Source: Cricetomys ansorgei (lineage: Eukaryota > Chordata > Mammalia > Rodentia > Nesomyidae). Taken from it: DNA of 64,000 nt. Below the pieces are notes generated by a model. The model was not told the origin of the DNA. It ran no database searches and saw only the letters and a program-made list of their open reading frames with translations. Below, one piece after another: positions 1 to 12,755 of this stretch. The position numbers and the translations under genes are program-made. The stretch lies in assembly GCA_026225945.1 (NCBI GenBank), contig JAMJFZ010000107.1, positions 49,763,001 through 49,827,000 of the forward strand. The letters run 5' to 3'. Positions within the stretch are counted from its first letter, which is position 1. Each line of letters opens with the position of its first letter.

Positions 1-111
1 ATTGTCACATAAGTTACTTATTTTTTAGTTGATTTCCCTGTAGGGCGGCTCTATATTCCTGCATTTATCTAAGTGAATTAACTAATTACTTCCTAGCTCT
101 TCCTCTCTCTA

Positions 112-137
112 GCGCTCTCTCTCTCTCTCTCTCTCTC
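112..137. repeat. (CT)n microsatellite
   Basis: An uninterrupted run of CT dinucleotides, preceded by a more degenerate pyrimidine tract from about 98. Confidence 0.9.
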
Positions 138-323
138 ATCTTTCTGTCTTCCTTGTCTCTAATTAATATTTTTCTTTTTCCATGTTTCATAAGGATTGCT
201 TCCCATTGCTAAAATCACCTTGTTAAATTATCTCATTGGTTTCTGTTCTGCTAGTGGAGGGTAGAAATATATATTACTGTGTTTCTGTGACGCCCTTTTT
301 TTAAATGTTTAAAACTTTTCAGG

Positions 324-660
324 GGATGGGTAAGGATATGACTCAGTAGATAAAACTTGTAACTCAGACATGTGAAGGTCAGCATTTGGATCCTCAGAAT
401 GTACAAAAAAGCCAGGTATGCATGATTTCTGACTGAAATCCCAACACTCTGGAAGTAGAAATAATGGGAGCCTGAGGCAAATTATACTCTAACCAGATTC
501 TGTGAGCTCTGGTTCAAAAACTAATGGGGAGTTACAAAGGAAGACAAAAAATGCCAGTACAGCCTCCACACTCACATGCTCACATGTATGTAATGCCTAT
601 ACACATGTGCCCATACCTGTGTATATGCATACACACATATTCACACATAACACCTACACA
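324..660 (+). repeat. Old B3/B4-type SINE with CA-rich tail
   Basis: The head resembles a tRNA-derived Pol III promoter region ('gatatgactcagtagataaa'). A body follows with 'gatcctcagaatgtac', 'agccaggtatgcatga' and 'gtgagctctggttca', then a CA/TG-rich tail around 570-660. This is the order seen in rodent B3/B4-type SINEs. It is diverged, so the exact subfamily is uncertain. The open frame at 502-795 lies largely within it and is not a gene. Confidence 0.5.
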
Positions 661-2009
661 GGTAAAATAAATACTCTGGATTTATACAGCACCTTTCCCA
701 ACCTTCAGAGCAATTCCTTATCCAAGAGTTTCTTTGCTTTTAAATACATATTTATCTACATGTGGAACCTACTAGTTATCCTGGTGATATATTAACGTAT
801 GCCTTCATCACGTATTATTTTGCACATTATTGTCTGCAGACATACTAGTTGGTTAGTCACAAAGTGCTGCAAAGCCACCCCTGACATTTACCCTACAATT
901 TCACTATTTCCATTTATAAAATAATAACTTTTACTCACAATTGTGGAACCTGGAAAAAGTGATAAATACTATTCTTTCCTGTGTCATCAGATGAAATTAG
1001 TCACTCAGCCTGCAAATTTTTCTTTCATCACACATCTCATACTTATCAGAAGTCCTGTGTTATTAACAGCTGTGTTATTAATACTCCCAGGTGTGTTGTC
1101 TTGAAACATAACACAAGTCATAAACAGCCGGTGACCTGTTTAACTACCTTTTACATCCCTTCTTTCATAACTTCACTTAGAAACAGCACCTTTTTCACAA
1201 GAATTATGGTGTTACTTGCTTTGTCCCTGACAACATATATTCTCAGTTGTGTCATCTCCAAATATCCCCATGTAGAAAATCCATAAATGAGCCAAAAGCA
1301 AAGGTTAGCTCTTTCCCAAATGTCACTAAAATGGCTGTTGTCCCTCCCTATGCAGTAATTTTCTGTTTAAATTCATTTTCCAGGTTTTATATAGCCGGCT
1401 TCTTTCTTTGTTCCTATACGTGGGATCCAGTTTTAAAAATTCCTAATACAACCTTGATTTAATTCTGTCTCATCAACATTATTTTTCACTGCACTAACCT
1501 CTCCAGAGACAATTGTATGCTATACAGGTCATACATTTCCTCATGTTTTTCTTCAGATGTACCAGGTTTTCTAATACCAATCATCAGTTAGCAGTTAAAA
1601 TTATTATACAAATGGAAATGTGGGAAAATGTAGATAAGCTGCATACTTGTAACAACATTATTAGGTCTCTGAAAACTTTTGTTAATAGTCAGGTAGCAAG
1701 ACTCATCTAATAAAGAGGTTAACTAATGTATAAAGGAAATATTCACTCATAGATAAATCATAACTTCTGATAAAAGTAGGAGGGGCCAACAAGTCCTTTA
1801 TCACCCAAACTTCCCTTCTCATGCAAAACAGTGCCTGCTATTGCATGCAAAATGCTGTGATCTTTTCTTAAGTAGATTAAAGCTCTTGTTTTTTCCTAAA
1901 TCATCATGGATTTGAGCTCACTGTTTTCTCAATTTAGCCCTAAGAAAATTATGGCCAGATACTCATTCTCTAATTAACCTAAAAGTGAACTATATTTCAT
2001 TGCTTGTAG

Positions 2010-2111
2010 GATGGTATGGGGAATCTGAGAGTCACCAAGAAGGGAATCCGACTTGAAGGTATATCTGAGTTTCTACTTCCATTGTATGTGAAAGAAATTC
2101 ATTCCCGAAAG
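2010..2111 (+). CDS. Sgcz: Zeta-sarcoglycan, internal coding exon (102 bp)
   Basis: Zeta-sarcoglycan is a type II single-pass membrane glycoprotein related to gamma- and delta-sarcoglycan. It is part of, or associated with, the dystrophin-linked sarcoglycan complex at the muscle membrane. The exon is exactly 34 codons in phase 0. It begins with Asp-Gly-Met-Gly-Asn-Leu-Arg-Val and ends with Glu-Ile-His-Ser-Arg-Lys. From memory of the family, this segment lies just after the transmembrane helix, at the start of the extracellular domain. The residues Val-Thr-Lys-Lys-Gly-Ile-Arg and Ile-Ser-Glu-Phe-Leu match zeta, where delta has Ile-Thr-Glu-Lys-Gly-Leu-Lys, so the paralogue call is firm. The acceptor AG is at 2008-2009 and the donor 'gtatgtga' starts at 2112. 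There is no stop, frameshift or lost splice site. It is probably the third coding exon. The first exons and the transmembrane segment lie upstream of the window. Confidence 0.95.
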
Positions 2112-2119
2112 GTATGTGA

Positions 2120-3976
2120 TACAGCTTTGGCTTGCTCTAAGTAATTTAGAGTTTGTGTTTTCACTCGACATAGGAACATCACATTTCTTTTTCTTCTTCC
2201 TTTTGCATTTGATTTTTTAAGGTAAAGAATTATTTGAAGAAACAAAAAGAGTCAACTGAAGAACAATAGAAAGGGTTAGCTTCAAATTGGCAAATCAGTG
2301 AGCATTTGAACTGAAGCTCTCTGCTGATTTTACTCTATGAAATGTGTTCCTCTTCTATCATTCAAAGTTAAATGCGTGGAAGCATTTGCAAAAGAGGCAC
2401 AGCCTTTAAAAGTTTTAAAAGATTTTCACAGAGAGCACATGTGGATTAATTATTTCAATTCAATATATCCTACATTTTCTCCTTAAGTGCAAATGCATTA
2501 CTGAGAGACAACACAATTTTGAATGAAGAAATTGAATTCATTATTTTACCTAATGACAGAGTATTTATCCTGGATGTATGTGTGTATGCTACACATATTT
2601 TATGACTTAGCAGCATGCTTAAAAGAAAAAGATTATAGTTTAGTGACTGCTCATTTTGACCTAAGAATGTTCCTTGGAAGGTGACAACTGTCTATGGCAT
2701 TAGTATCCCTCCAATCTATCAAATGTTTTCTGATATGCACCCATGAAAAGAATGTATTAAGGCAGAATGAAAAGCTTATTATTTAAAAGTTACAGAAACA
2801 AATTTGAGTCATATAAAACTCACTTTAAATTAAAATAATATTTCTATGCTACCAAAATAACATATTAAAAGATTTACATAGTAAAATAAAATTTGAATAA
2901 TTTCCATTAAGGTCTATCCACTAATATCAAAATACATTGAAAAAGATTGATTTCAAAAATTTTAATTAGGATAATCTTATCAACAAATGTTTATAATATA
3001 TGAACTATACATAATATCAAATATACTTTATTGAGTACACTTTCAGTAGCATATATTTACTTTAACATTACTTCCCAGATTTCACTAGATATAAAACAAT
3101 AGACACTTGTATTGATACCTGACCTTGCATGACTAAACATTAAAAATGACTATATATTTTAATATTCACGTTTTGTTTTGTTTTTATGAAAACTGGACCA
3201 GAAAATCCTTATATACATCAGTGTGTTCCACTATCCAGGCATTTCTCCAATTTCTCCTGTGCTGGCCACTATTAAATAGTTTACTGAAATTAAGTAGATT
3301 AAAACTTGCATATAGAAATCAGAAAAATATTTAACCTAGACACAAGGTAAGATTTGTCACACACAGATATTTTTGTAACTTTGTAACCTCTATATATAAG
3401 GTAGTGGAAGTTGGACTTCACATCTACCTAGAATAGCTGATCTCAGCTTCACAAGAATTTCTAACATCTGCAGTACTGATGGAGAGCTGCAAGTTCTGGT
3501 CACATCCCCAGTCTTTGATACTGGTCATCTCTGTGTCTCTCTTTTCCCTGCTGGTAATTAGGAAGCAAAGTACATCATGGGAGGCGGTGACCTCAGTGTC
3601 ATTGGGACTGATAACAGAATACAGAGGTTTCTCACTCTTTGGAAGAGTTCTCCATACATGCAGAATAAAGAGATAAAGAGAAATATCTATTTTATAGTCA
3701 ATCCTCACATAACAATTTATTTGCCCTTGAGCACATAGAGTTGTTTACTCTGGCTGTAAAGCTTACGTATTTTACTGCTTGATGAAGCCAGGCACATAAT
3801 TTCTCTCAGCTTTAATTTTCAAGTTACTAAAATGGTAGGAATGTATCCAAATGCTTAACTCTTAGGTTCAGAAGATACATGCAAATCACTAGTAACACTA
3901 GAAACAAAATTTAATTAAATTTTTTGAGATATATGCATGTAGCTATCCCCATATATTTTCTTTTCTTAATTTTTGA

Positions 3977-3980
<4 letters not shown>
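2120..3980. other. Intron, no recognised feature
   Basis: AT-rich unique sequence. A slightly more GC-balanced stretch at about 3420-3670 carries overlapping short open frames on both strands, but I recognise no repeat, domain or splice structure there. Confidence 0.6.

Positions 3981-4011
<31 letters not shown>
3981..4011. repeat. (TG)n microsatellite
   Basis: About fifteen uninterrupted TG units, followed by an imperfect TG/CA-rich stretch to about 4045. It forms the tail of the SINE that follows. Confidence 0.95.
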
Positions 4012-4012
<1 letters not shown>

Positions 4013-4185
4013 TGTATCTGTGTGTATGCGCACATGCATGCATATCACTGAGTGTTTGTGGCCCTAAGGTCTGGGGAATCAATTTCCTCCCTCTTGTGGG
4101 GCCAAGAGGATAGAACTCAAGTCATCAAGTGAAACAGCAAGTGCCTTATTCTCTACGCCTTCTGGTCAGACCAATTTCCCCACAC
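4012..4185 (-). repeat. B3-type SINE, antisense
   Basis: After the TG tract come 'ctcttgtggggccaagagga', 'gaactcaagtcatcaa' and 'gcaagtgccttattctctac'. This is the reverse complement of the order found in B2/B3 SINEs, with the tail first and the tRNA-like head last. It is diverged. Confidence 0.5.
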
Positions 4186-4399
4186 ATTTTCATGTATTCA
4201 ATTTTATAGAAAGGTGCTGAATTCTTGCTGCATTCAGGAAATGAAATCTATTAAATTCAAAAGCAACCTTAAAAGTTTCCTATAAGCCTAAAAATGTAAC
4301 ATCGTATTGCTTTGATTTTTGCATCTGTTTCTTCTCTTAATTGCAGCTTCTTTTTATCAAGCCTACAGATAATATTTAAGGCCACTTTCTGGCAGCAGA

Positions 4400-4525
4400 A
4401 CATGGTGCTCAAATCTGTAATCTTTGCATTTAGCAAGCTGAGGCAAGATTATTGCTGTGGCTCTAGCTTTAACGCCAAGCTGGGTTCCATAATGAGTTCC
4501 AGGCTAGGCTGGGCTTTATAGTTAT
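4400..4525 (+). repeat. Diverged B1-like (7SL-derived) SINE
   Basis: 'catggtgctcaaatctgtaa', 'agctgaggcaagatta' and 'gagttccaggctaggctggg' follow the B1/proto-B1 order on the + strand with many substitutions. The open frame at 4312-4521 overlaps it and is not a gene. Confidence 0.5.
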
Positions 4526-7500
4526 TTATGAATTTAATCCTGTAGATGAACGCTGGATTTCTTCTGGATAGGAAGTACAGCTATCTACAAAGGCACATTA
4601 AATTATCTAAACTGATAACACAAATTCTGAGCTTAGTTTTCCAGAAAACTATTCTCATCCTCACCATGACCACCCCAGCTGTTACCTCCTTCACAGAAAC
4701 ATACGCATACACACACCATTGCTAAATATCTTTAAATATCATCTTCTATTATCAAAATACTACCTTACTTATTTTTTAAATCAAACCTTTCCAATTATTC
4801 CATAAAAACATATTTAAAAATACATTGTATATATTCTACCACAGACATACTGATGACTTTTTATTTTATTATTAAATTAGATAAAATATTAAGCAATATT
4901 TTCCAAGCTGAATTGCTTCCTAGTAGTTTGTTGAAGTTAAATGTGAAATTTTCTTCAGATAGAAAAAAAAAAAAACACAAGGTCTGTGGAATCTGGTTTA
5001 TCTATGGTGAATGATATCTAATAATATACTACATATCTATCTCTTCAAGGCACATGATCTAACATTAGCACAACATCTCTGAACATCAGAAAATTAAGAC
5101 AATTACATTTTAATGTAATTGGTGTGCAGGGTGCAAATGGTGTTAAATTACATGCATTTTAACTGAATCTAACCAGTAAAATGTATACTGTGTTATTTTA
5201 TGGAGCTCTTATCCATCTGAGACTAACTGAACCATGATAATGTATTGTTTAACATTTTCTAGTCAATGATCTTTACTTTACTTTACTTACTCATCTAACA
5301 GGAATCTGAGAACTGTGTATGACAGGCTAATATTTATTTTAAGCTTCTAACCTCAGATAATTCCAATTCCATTATGTGGACAGGAAGGCAACTATGTCTT
5401 GAGTCTTTGAACATCTGAGTGAACAGAGTATGAACTGGATCTGTTCTTCTTATGCCCATTGCATGTGGGAACAATGCTGAGATGCCAACTCACTGCCCAG
5501 TTACTGTTAATTTGTGCTTTGTGTGTTGGGGTTTTTATAGAGTTCATAATCAAAGCCATGGGCAAGGCTATTGCAATAAGTGACTTTTACACATATGCAG
5601 CATGTTAAGTTGCTTATCTTTTTCTTTCATGTACCACAACAAAACTCCCCTATGCAGATTTTTTTCTCCTATATATATCAACTTAGACAAATAAATATCA
5701 GAAAAATTCCATAATTCATTCATTATCATTATTATCTACATTTTGCATGTTTAAAATGAGAGATATTTGTGACTTTGTAATATTGTATGTTTAATCCAAA
5801 TTTCAAATAATAATACATATCATTCCAATATCTTTACATTGGAAAAAAAAACACCCTGGCATCTAATCAGTATCACCATAGTTATATATTTCTGCAAAAA
5901 TGAAGTGATAAAGAAAACAAAAATATGCAAAGAGGAGGATGCAATGCTATTTTAAATTAATATGACATAGGAACATGCAATGCTATTTTAAATTAATATG
6001 ACATTTAACAGAAAAAATAAAGTCAATTGAAAAATTGCTATCTCAAATGTATCTTCTGTGTAGTAGCATTCTTAAACCTGTCTTTTTGGTTAAGAATTAA
6101 TGATTATGAATATGATTAAGAAGCTGGATGCATTAGCTTCATGATTAATGTCACACAGCATTTGTTAGATTCCCAACAGTGTAATTTAGGGCGATTGCCT
6201 CCTCTCTAATCCGTTCTCCTCCCCTCCCACTTTCATTTCTTTTGTACAATATTTTCACGTTGTCATAGTCAATATATTTACATTTTGCTTTGCAGTATAA
6301 TAGTTATACCTGTCACTAACCTCCTCTTTACTGTGGGCTGTCCAGTAGGCATTCAGCATTCTGATGACTCCTTGCTTGCTCTAATTCACTCTTAATTAAT
6401 TTTCTTGTTTGTTAACTTTGAAATAGCTAGACTGTATGGTTGCCACTTTTGATGTTTTCTGGGAATATCAGTGATGATACTTTCCTCTTCAGCATTGTGA
6501 ATATTTGTCTAGTAAATCTTAGCATTGAGTATTGCCATATTGTTAAAAAACAACTGACGATTTTCTCCTGTTGATGTAATGTTATGTGTGAAGTTCTGAG
6601 ATGCATTTGAATCAGCTTTTCCATTTCAGGGAAATTTTTACTCTTGTGTCACTTAGCAGATTAATGTTTTTTGCTGGTCAGTGTTGGTTCGTGTGTAAGG
6701 GAGTGTCATTCTTCTCAAAGATCTTCTGGTCTCCAGGAGCTGATAGCACCAGGACTTAAGGCTCTCCTTAGCTACTAGTTTTTGCTGAGTTCCTTATTCA
6801 GAGGACGCAAACATCTTTATGTCACTTTATCTCTGATTATTTTAAATGCTTTGTACTTTTCTTCTAACCATAAGTAATCATTGTCTAGTTCTCCTATTAT
6901 CTTCTGTGAAATTACTTTCTCCATGTGAATTTTGCCCTTCTCAATAATGCATATATTATGTGTGCAGTAGTGTTTTAATTGACGTGGTTTTCTAGAAGTC
7001 TGTAATTTTTTTGATATTATAATTCACTTAAATCTCATTATATGCTATAATATTATTGATTACATGAAACTCAGATAAATTTTGAATTTCTTATAAATGC
7101 TAATAACAAACCATTTAGCGCTTACTATATGAGTATTCAGATGGGCTAAAATTTGAGGTAAATATGTACTGTATAGCTGTTTGTCAATTAGGCTACAGAA
7201 AGTAAGCAGGAAGAGAAAGGCAAACTGATATGCCCCATCTTCTAGGGTCTGAGAAGTCCCTCCATCTCCTGTACTAAGGCATATTTGAAGTGAATCTGTG
7301 TATCCTGCTGGTGGTCCATCTCCAGAATTCAGCCTGTGCAACCCTCAGAAATACAGTAGTTAGGCTATCACAGGACTCTTTGCTTGCTGTCTTTTTTTTC
7401 TATGAAGATTTTAATTTGTGTTAGAACTTCAGTAAATACACAACTACCGAAAGTATTAAAAATTCATGTGTCTCTTAATTTGTTAAGTAGTGAGGGAGAG

Positions 7501-8190
7501 AGTGATTTGGAACTTTCCCTAAAAGACGTGTACCATCTTAGGTGGGACTCTTCTCCCTTCTCTCTCTTTTACCCTTCTATTTCCCTATACTTTCTTCCCT
7601 TTCTTTGTCCTTCCCTTCATCTCATCATCTCTCTTTATAAACATCCATAGATCCCAATATAATAATCCTAATAATTCATTTCCATCATTGATTTTCTATG
7701 CTGACTGACCATGTATCTTTAATTATTTTCGATCTATTATATTCCTCTATTTGTAGAAATGCACACTTTAGCTTCAATGGGTGCTCTTACAACTAGTAGA
7801 GCTGGTTGTTTGTTATCAGTGGCTAGTAAACATTTTGCTAATTACGTATTTTTCTTTCTTCTGGATGGATTTAATCATTAGCCATCAAACCTTATAAAAA
7901 TTCCTGCTGGGACCATAATGATAGTTGCACTTGAGTTCACATAAAAATCAGCTTTATATTGTGACTTGCCTTCCAAGCTGGGATTATAGCTTCTTTTAGT
8001 GTTTCCAGGAATTCCTGTGAATTGCTCAGAAACTTGACTTTTCTCTTTTAACCATTTTTTAAAAATTCCTTTGTAATCACTTATAATCCCTATTCGCTAT
8101 GTGAATGGGTTTCCATCTCTTTTGCTCAAAGGTCTTTCTACTTTTATAGAAGAGATTATAGTTTTTGTTTTGTGACTGTTACATGGGTAA
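4526..8190. other. Intron, mostly unrecognised AT-rich sequence
   Basis: No gene is visible. A 30-base unit repeated with a 36-base period lies at 5939-6004 (listed separately). The pyrimidine-rich stretch around 6180-7650 has a texture like antisense LINE-1 but I cannot anchor it to a known segment. Confidence 0.5.
5939..6004. repeat. Two-copy direct tandem repeat, 30-base unit
   Basis: The unit from 5939 to 5968 ('atgcaatgctattttaaatt' and ten further bases) recurs exactly at 5975-6004. The copies are separated by six bases. This looks like a recent local duplication. Confidence 0.95.
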
Positions 8191-8194
8191 TTTT

Positions 8195-8530
8195 TACTTT
8201 TTAAAATAATTATTTTAATTGAAATAGAATTGTATCACATCCTCCTACTTTTCTTCCATCCAATCCTTTCCAGATATCCTTCTTCAAAATCTCCCATGAC
8301 CTCAGTTCCAAGTTGATATCCTTTTTATTATATTTGACATATATACATCCCCTGCTAAGTCTGTTTCTGTTGTCTCTGGGTCTATGGTTTCAGAGATCTA
8401 CACTGGACAACCAACAAATCTTCCAACTTCTGGGAGAGGTTAATTCTCCTTCTCCTAGTAATCAATAGTTGTCTTTAGTTCTTTGTCTAGGGATGGGACT
8501 CTGTAATAAATTTTCCCTTCCACATTAACA
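8195..8530 (-). mobile_element. LINE-1/HAL1-like fragment, antisense
   Basis: Segments such as 'gtctctgggtctatggtttc', 'cttctgggagaggttaattc' and 'ttctttgtctagggatggga' correspond to blocks I know from the reverse strand of rodent Lx/HAL1-type LINE-1. It is diverged and truncated, with no open frame. Confidence 0.5.
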
Positions 8531-11445
8531 TGTCTTTTGATATTTTCATTTCCCCGCCTTGGTATGAAGTTTTTGTTTATATGGTAAATCAGTTTTGTGT
8601 CTTATTGGGTAGATCATTTTTTGATTATGATAACTGACTTTGAGCGCCCAGTAGAGCTCTAAATTCTAATTCCTCTGTTCAAACAATGAGTTTGTGATTC
8701 AGCCGTGTGTCTTATAATCATAACTATGGTACCATGTGCAAATTAAAGTTTGTAACAGCCCATTATACTTTAATACTACAGTATTGTGGTTATTGCAAGA
8801 TAAAATAAGAATTGCAAAATTAAATTTAACATGATAATCAAATAATTATCATTCTCAATTTATAGAAAGATAAACAAACTGGATGCATCATGCATTTTGG
8901 ATGATTTAGTAAATACTTTGTCATCAGCACAATTAGCAAAGAGCCAGGTTTGAAAGTACAGCTTGATCAAGTGGAAAATTATATTTATGATGAAAGAGGA
9001 GTGATTTTAATATAATAGCACAGTTGCTTTGTTTTGTACAGTAGGAAAAAATTGAGAATTTGGAACAGAGGTAAATTAAGAATTTATTTTGGAGAGCTGT
9101 TTTGTCTATTAGACATATAAATTGTAATTTAATGGGTCTAGATTTCATGTTAGAGATGACATATTAAATTCATATATAAAAAGTAGCCATTGGACCCTTT
9201 CCACTCCAGTGTTGAAGGGTTGGGTAGAAGTAAGAGAAGAAGGGTCAACTAAGAGGAAGCATAAGCTAGGTGGAAAGAAAGCCAAGGGCGCAGTAATACT
9301 AGAAATAGAGAAAAGATACCATTTCCAGGGGAAATAACAAATGACAGCTTCTGACCAGCCAGGCATGGAGAAGAGAGAAATTTCATCTTCTGCTGTCATT
9401 TTGATTAAAGTTCAATAAAAAATAAATATTCACATATTGTTTTTCACATCTTAGATTTCTAGCAAGATGTTTCATATCAGTTCTCTTACTTGATACTTTG
9501 ATAGCTGTCATAGATAGCATACAAACTATAGATGATTGTGAAGCAGTGTTTTACAATTTGAATACACTTGCTTGCTCAGAAGGATCAAGTTCTTACTAAA
9601 ATACCAAATTAATTTACTAATAATTGTTTGGAGTATTTTCATGTGTTTGGTATTATTACTGTTTTCCTGTGCATATGTTATATTGTTCACATTATTACAT
9701 TTTGTCTTATTATTTTATCATTCTTATAGAAATCACTGAGAGATCCTACTTTTGCATTTTTTATGCATTTAAATTAGTGTAATGACATAAGATTTCTTGA
9801 TTATGGAGATACAGCTGAATTCTCCAAATGAGAGTTAGTGAATTCTTTCAGGGAAACCTGACTAATATGAAGCTTTCCAGGAATATGGTCACAACTATTC
9901 AACTCCAACAACGAGGTTTTGTGAATTTTGTTTCTAAACAAGTACCCGTCTTGAACAGACAGAAAGATCCTTTAGTTTCTATGTTTGCTTCTTTGTACTT
10001 TTCCTAATTTGCTTATTCAGACATTACTCCAAAAAAACTTTCTCCTATTTTTAGTTAAAACAAACTTTTATTTTAGAACTTTACAGAGCATAGCTAATGC
10101 AATTTGAATTTTGCAGACAAGTCTTTAAATTTAGAAATTTAATATGATGCATCCAAAGCTCTTTATTCCAACATAAGCTGGACTCAAGGCACAGTAACCA
10201 CATCTTCTATGTGCACCATCTTGGTAAAGTCTCCTAGAGGAAAATTTGGTGCATTTATAATGAATACTTGCATTCTTTCTGGTAGCATTAGAAACAATAG
10301 ATTTTTAATTTTTTAAAAAAATAGTCCTTAATAACAGAACTTTGATTTTTTTAAAATATTGTTTAAAATATATGGACATTTATTAATTTAATTTAGTAAG
10401 ATGAGTTTTATTTTTCAATTTAAAATTAGATAAAAATATCTACATTTTTGTTGGCATGTCTATAACATGTTCTGTTTATAACAAGTTTATAGCACATTCT
10501 ATTTATCACAGAACTTGGAATATGTCATGAAGATTTTGAAACGTATTTTTGAGTTTTTCCAAAAGTCATAGTTAAGGAAGGCTGAAACTTTACTACAAAT
10601 CAAGAATAAGCAGTACAAATGTTAGAAATACTGGATGTATAATCTATCAACACATGTGCTTTATGTGACATTATTATGGTTTACAAGGCATCTTTCTTGC
10701 CAATTACAGATCATCTCTGAATTTGAGATTACCTTATACTCGCAATTGTCCTAGAAGTAAGTAGGTGTTGACATTGGTTATTATACATAGATTTGTATGC
10801 TGGTTTAATCCTGCATTAGAATAAACACCTGTCAAAGTAAAATTTGTGCCCACTCAACTTTATCTACAGTCTTTACGCAGGAGACATATCCAGTCAGGAT
10901 GTGTTGTTGTAATAATTATCGCTTCTACGTGTTTCAGTGCCTGATCCATTAAATATTAGGATTTTCATGTAGGAATGTAGCACAACATTCCCAAATTGTC
11001 ATCGATTAGAAAACCCCCTACCCACTAACAATCTTAAAGATCTTCATTTTATTTTATTTTCTGTTTTAAATAGGGTCTTCCTACTATAATACAATCAGTT
11101 TATATCTGTAAACAATGAAAAATGTATGTATTTGCTTTAAAAGTAACATTGAATAGTTCAATTTTCTGTTCATACAGTTAGGTAACTCATATTTTAAAAT
11201 TGTAGACCAAATAAATGAAGTCTTATTACGTTAGCTACTTTCAGTAAATAATTAATATAAATTCCAACAAGATAAATGTATTGTCACAAGCTATGGAAGA
11301 TAGCTGAATTTGTAACACACACACACACATTTTTTTCTGAAAATGAAATTATCAGATCATTAATAAGTAACTCTATAACTTATTTTTATTCATCTCAATA
11401 GTAAAACTATTATTAAGGATATAGTAGATTATTTGTATCATAATT
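8531..11445. other. Intron, no recognised feature
   Basis: AT-rich unique sequence with a short CA run at 11317-11330. The short reverse-strand open frames near 8933-9399 have no recognisable features. Confidence 0.55.
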
Positions 11446-11870
11446 TTTTAAGAGATTATTTATATAATTACAACATTTCTCCCTTCCCTTTCTTCCCTTC
11501 ACAGAATTTGTATAATATTGCTTTTGCATGTTTTCAAGGCTGACAATTTTTTGATTTGATATCAGATAAAAATGAGGGTTCCGTTTTCTAGGGAAAACTT
11601 TCCCTCTCTCTCTCTCTCTGTCTCTTTCTCTCTGTTTCTCTTTCAATATTCCTTAATTGCCTGGAGATTTTGTGCAGGACTGAGGTATCCTGGGCTTTCT
11701 CAGTCCAGTTTGACATATCTATTGACATTGTCTTTGTTCAGCTGATGTTTAGGCAATCTCATGTTTTGAGACGTTAAGTGTGTAGTTTTTGACCTTCCTG
11801 GAGAAACAACCTCACAGCAAACTGCCTGATCTACTGGCTGTCACAATCAATCCTTCCACCACTACCCCCA
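11446..11870 (-). mobile_element. LINE-1/HAL1-like fragment, antisense
   Basis: 'attacaacatttctcccttc', 'tgcatgttttcaaggctgac' and 'aatattccttaattgcctgg' match reverse-strand blocks of rodent Lx/HAL1 LINE-1. A CT-rich microsatellite at 11604-11645 interrupts it. The reverse open frame at 11413-11646 is a by-product of that low-complexity tract. Confidence 0.5.
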
Positions 11871-12469
11871 AATGTTAGCTGAATATTAAAGGCAAGGCTG
11901 TTTTATAGATGTTGGGACTGGACAGTGTTTCAGGAAAATTCTAAGAATACATTTGAAAATGAAAATGTTGTTTGTGGATCTGTAAAACTGACTATATTCA
12001 TCTTAAAAGTGTTTATACATTTAAAAGAATGATTTTTATTCAACCTATGTAGATATTAAGCAAGTCTAATTATGACTCTTAGTCCAACAATCACAGTCTC
12101 TAGTGTAATAAGATTTACTAAGATTAGGGAATCAATAATGATATGGACATGAAGGCATGCTCTTTCATTTTTAGAATGAAATATATTGACCGATATTTTT
12201 GATATTTCTTGTAGTTTAACTATTATTTCCACTGGCAGCAGGAGAATGATGTTATAGTGTAACACCACTTTTGTACAATGCATCACTGAACAATTTTCAA
12301 GTTATTTATAGTAGCAGAAGTGTTGATTTGCAAACCATTTCTGTTTGGTACTTCCATACATCTACATACTATTACTTCTTATGATTTTATGAGATAGAAT
12401 CTGAAAAACTCCAGCTTGTATGTACTTTCTTGGATGTATATATGTATAATATTGGTTTTATTTTTGTTG
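11871..12469. other. Intron, no recognised feature
   Basis: AT-rich sequence between two LINE-1 fragments, with no gene or recognised repeat. Confidence 0.5.
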
Positions 12470-12755
12470 TTGTTCATTTGTTTGTTTGTTTTTTGTTTTT
12501 TTGGAAGAGCATCATTTTTTTCTTCTATTGCTTCTTTAATTTTTTTACTTACTAAAACAATTACAGCATTTCTCCCTTTCCTTTCCTTCATGCAAACTCT
12601 CCTTCAAATCTTTTTTTCTTTCAAATTCATAGCTTCACTTTACAGTCATTGATGTTGTATACATACATCTTTACGTATACACATATAGATGCCTAAATAT
12701 AACCTGCTCCATCTCTGTAATGTTACCTCTATGTTTTCAGGATTGAAACAGATAT
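12470..12755 (-). mobile_element. LINE-1/HAL1-like fragment, antisense
   Basis: It carries the same block order as the piece at 11446: 'acagcatttctccctttcct', then 'ctttcaaattcatagcttc', then 'atataacctgctccatctct' and 'atgttttcaggattgaaa'. A T-rich tract with GTTT units at 12476-12500 is within it. Confidence 0.55.

Larger units (their letters stand above)
1..2009 (+). other. Sgcz: Sgcz intron, 3' part (upstream of first visible exon)
   Basis: This is the downstream end of the intron before the exon at 2010. It closes with a pyrimidine-biased tract and the acceptor 'cattgcttgtag' ending at 2009. It holds a CT microsatellite and one old SINE, listed separately. The remainder (about 670-2000) is AT-rich and I recognise nothing in it. 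The small open frames here show no domain or homology that I can see. Confidence 0.8.
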
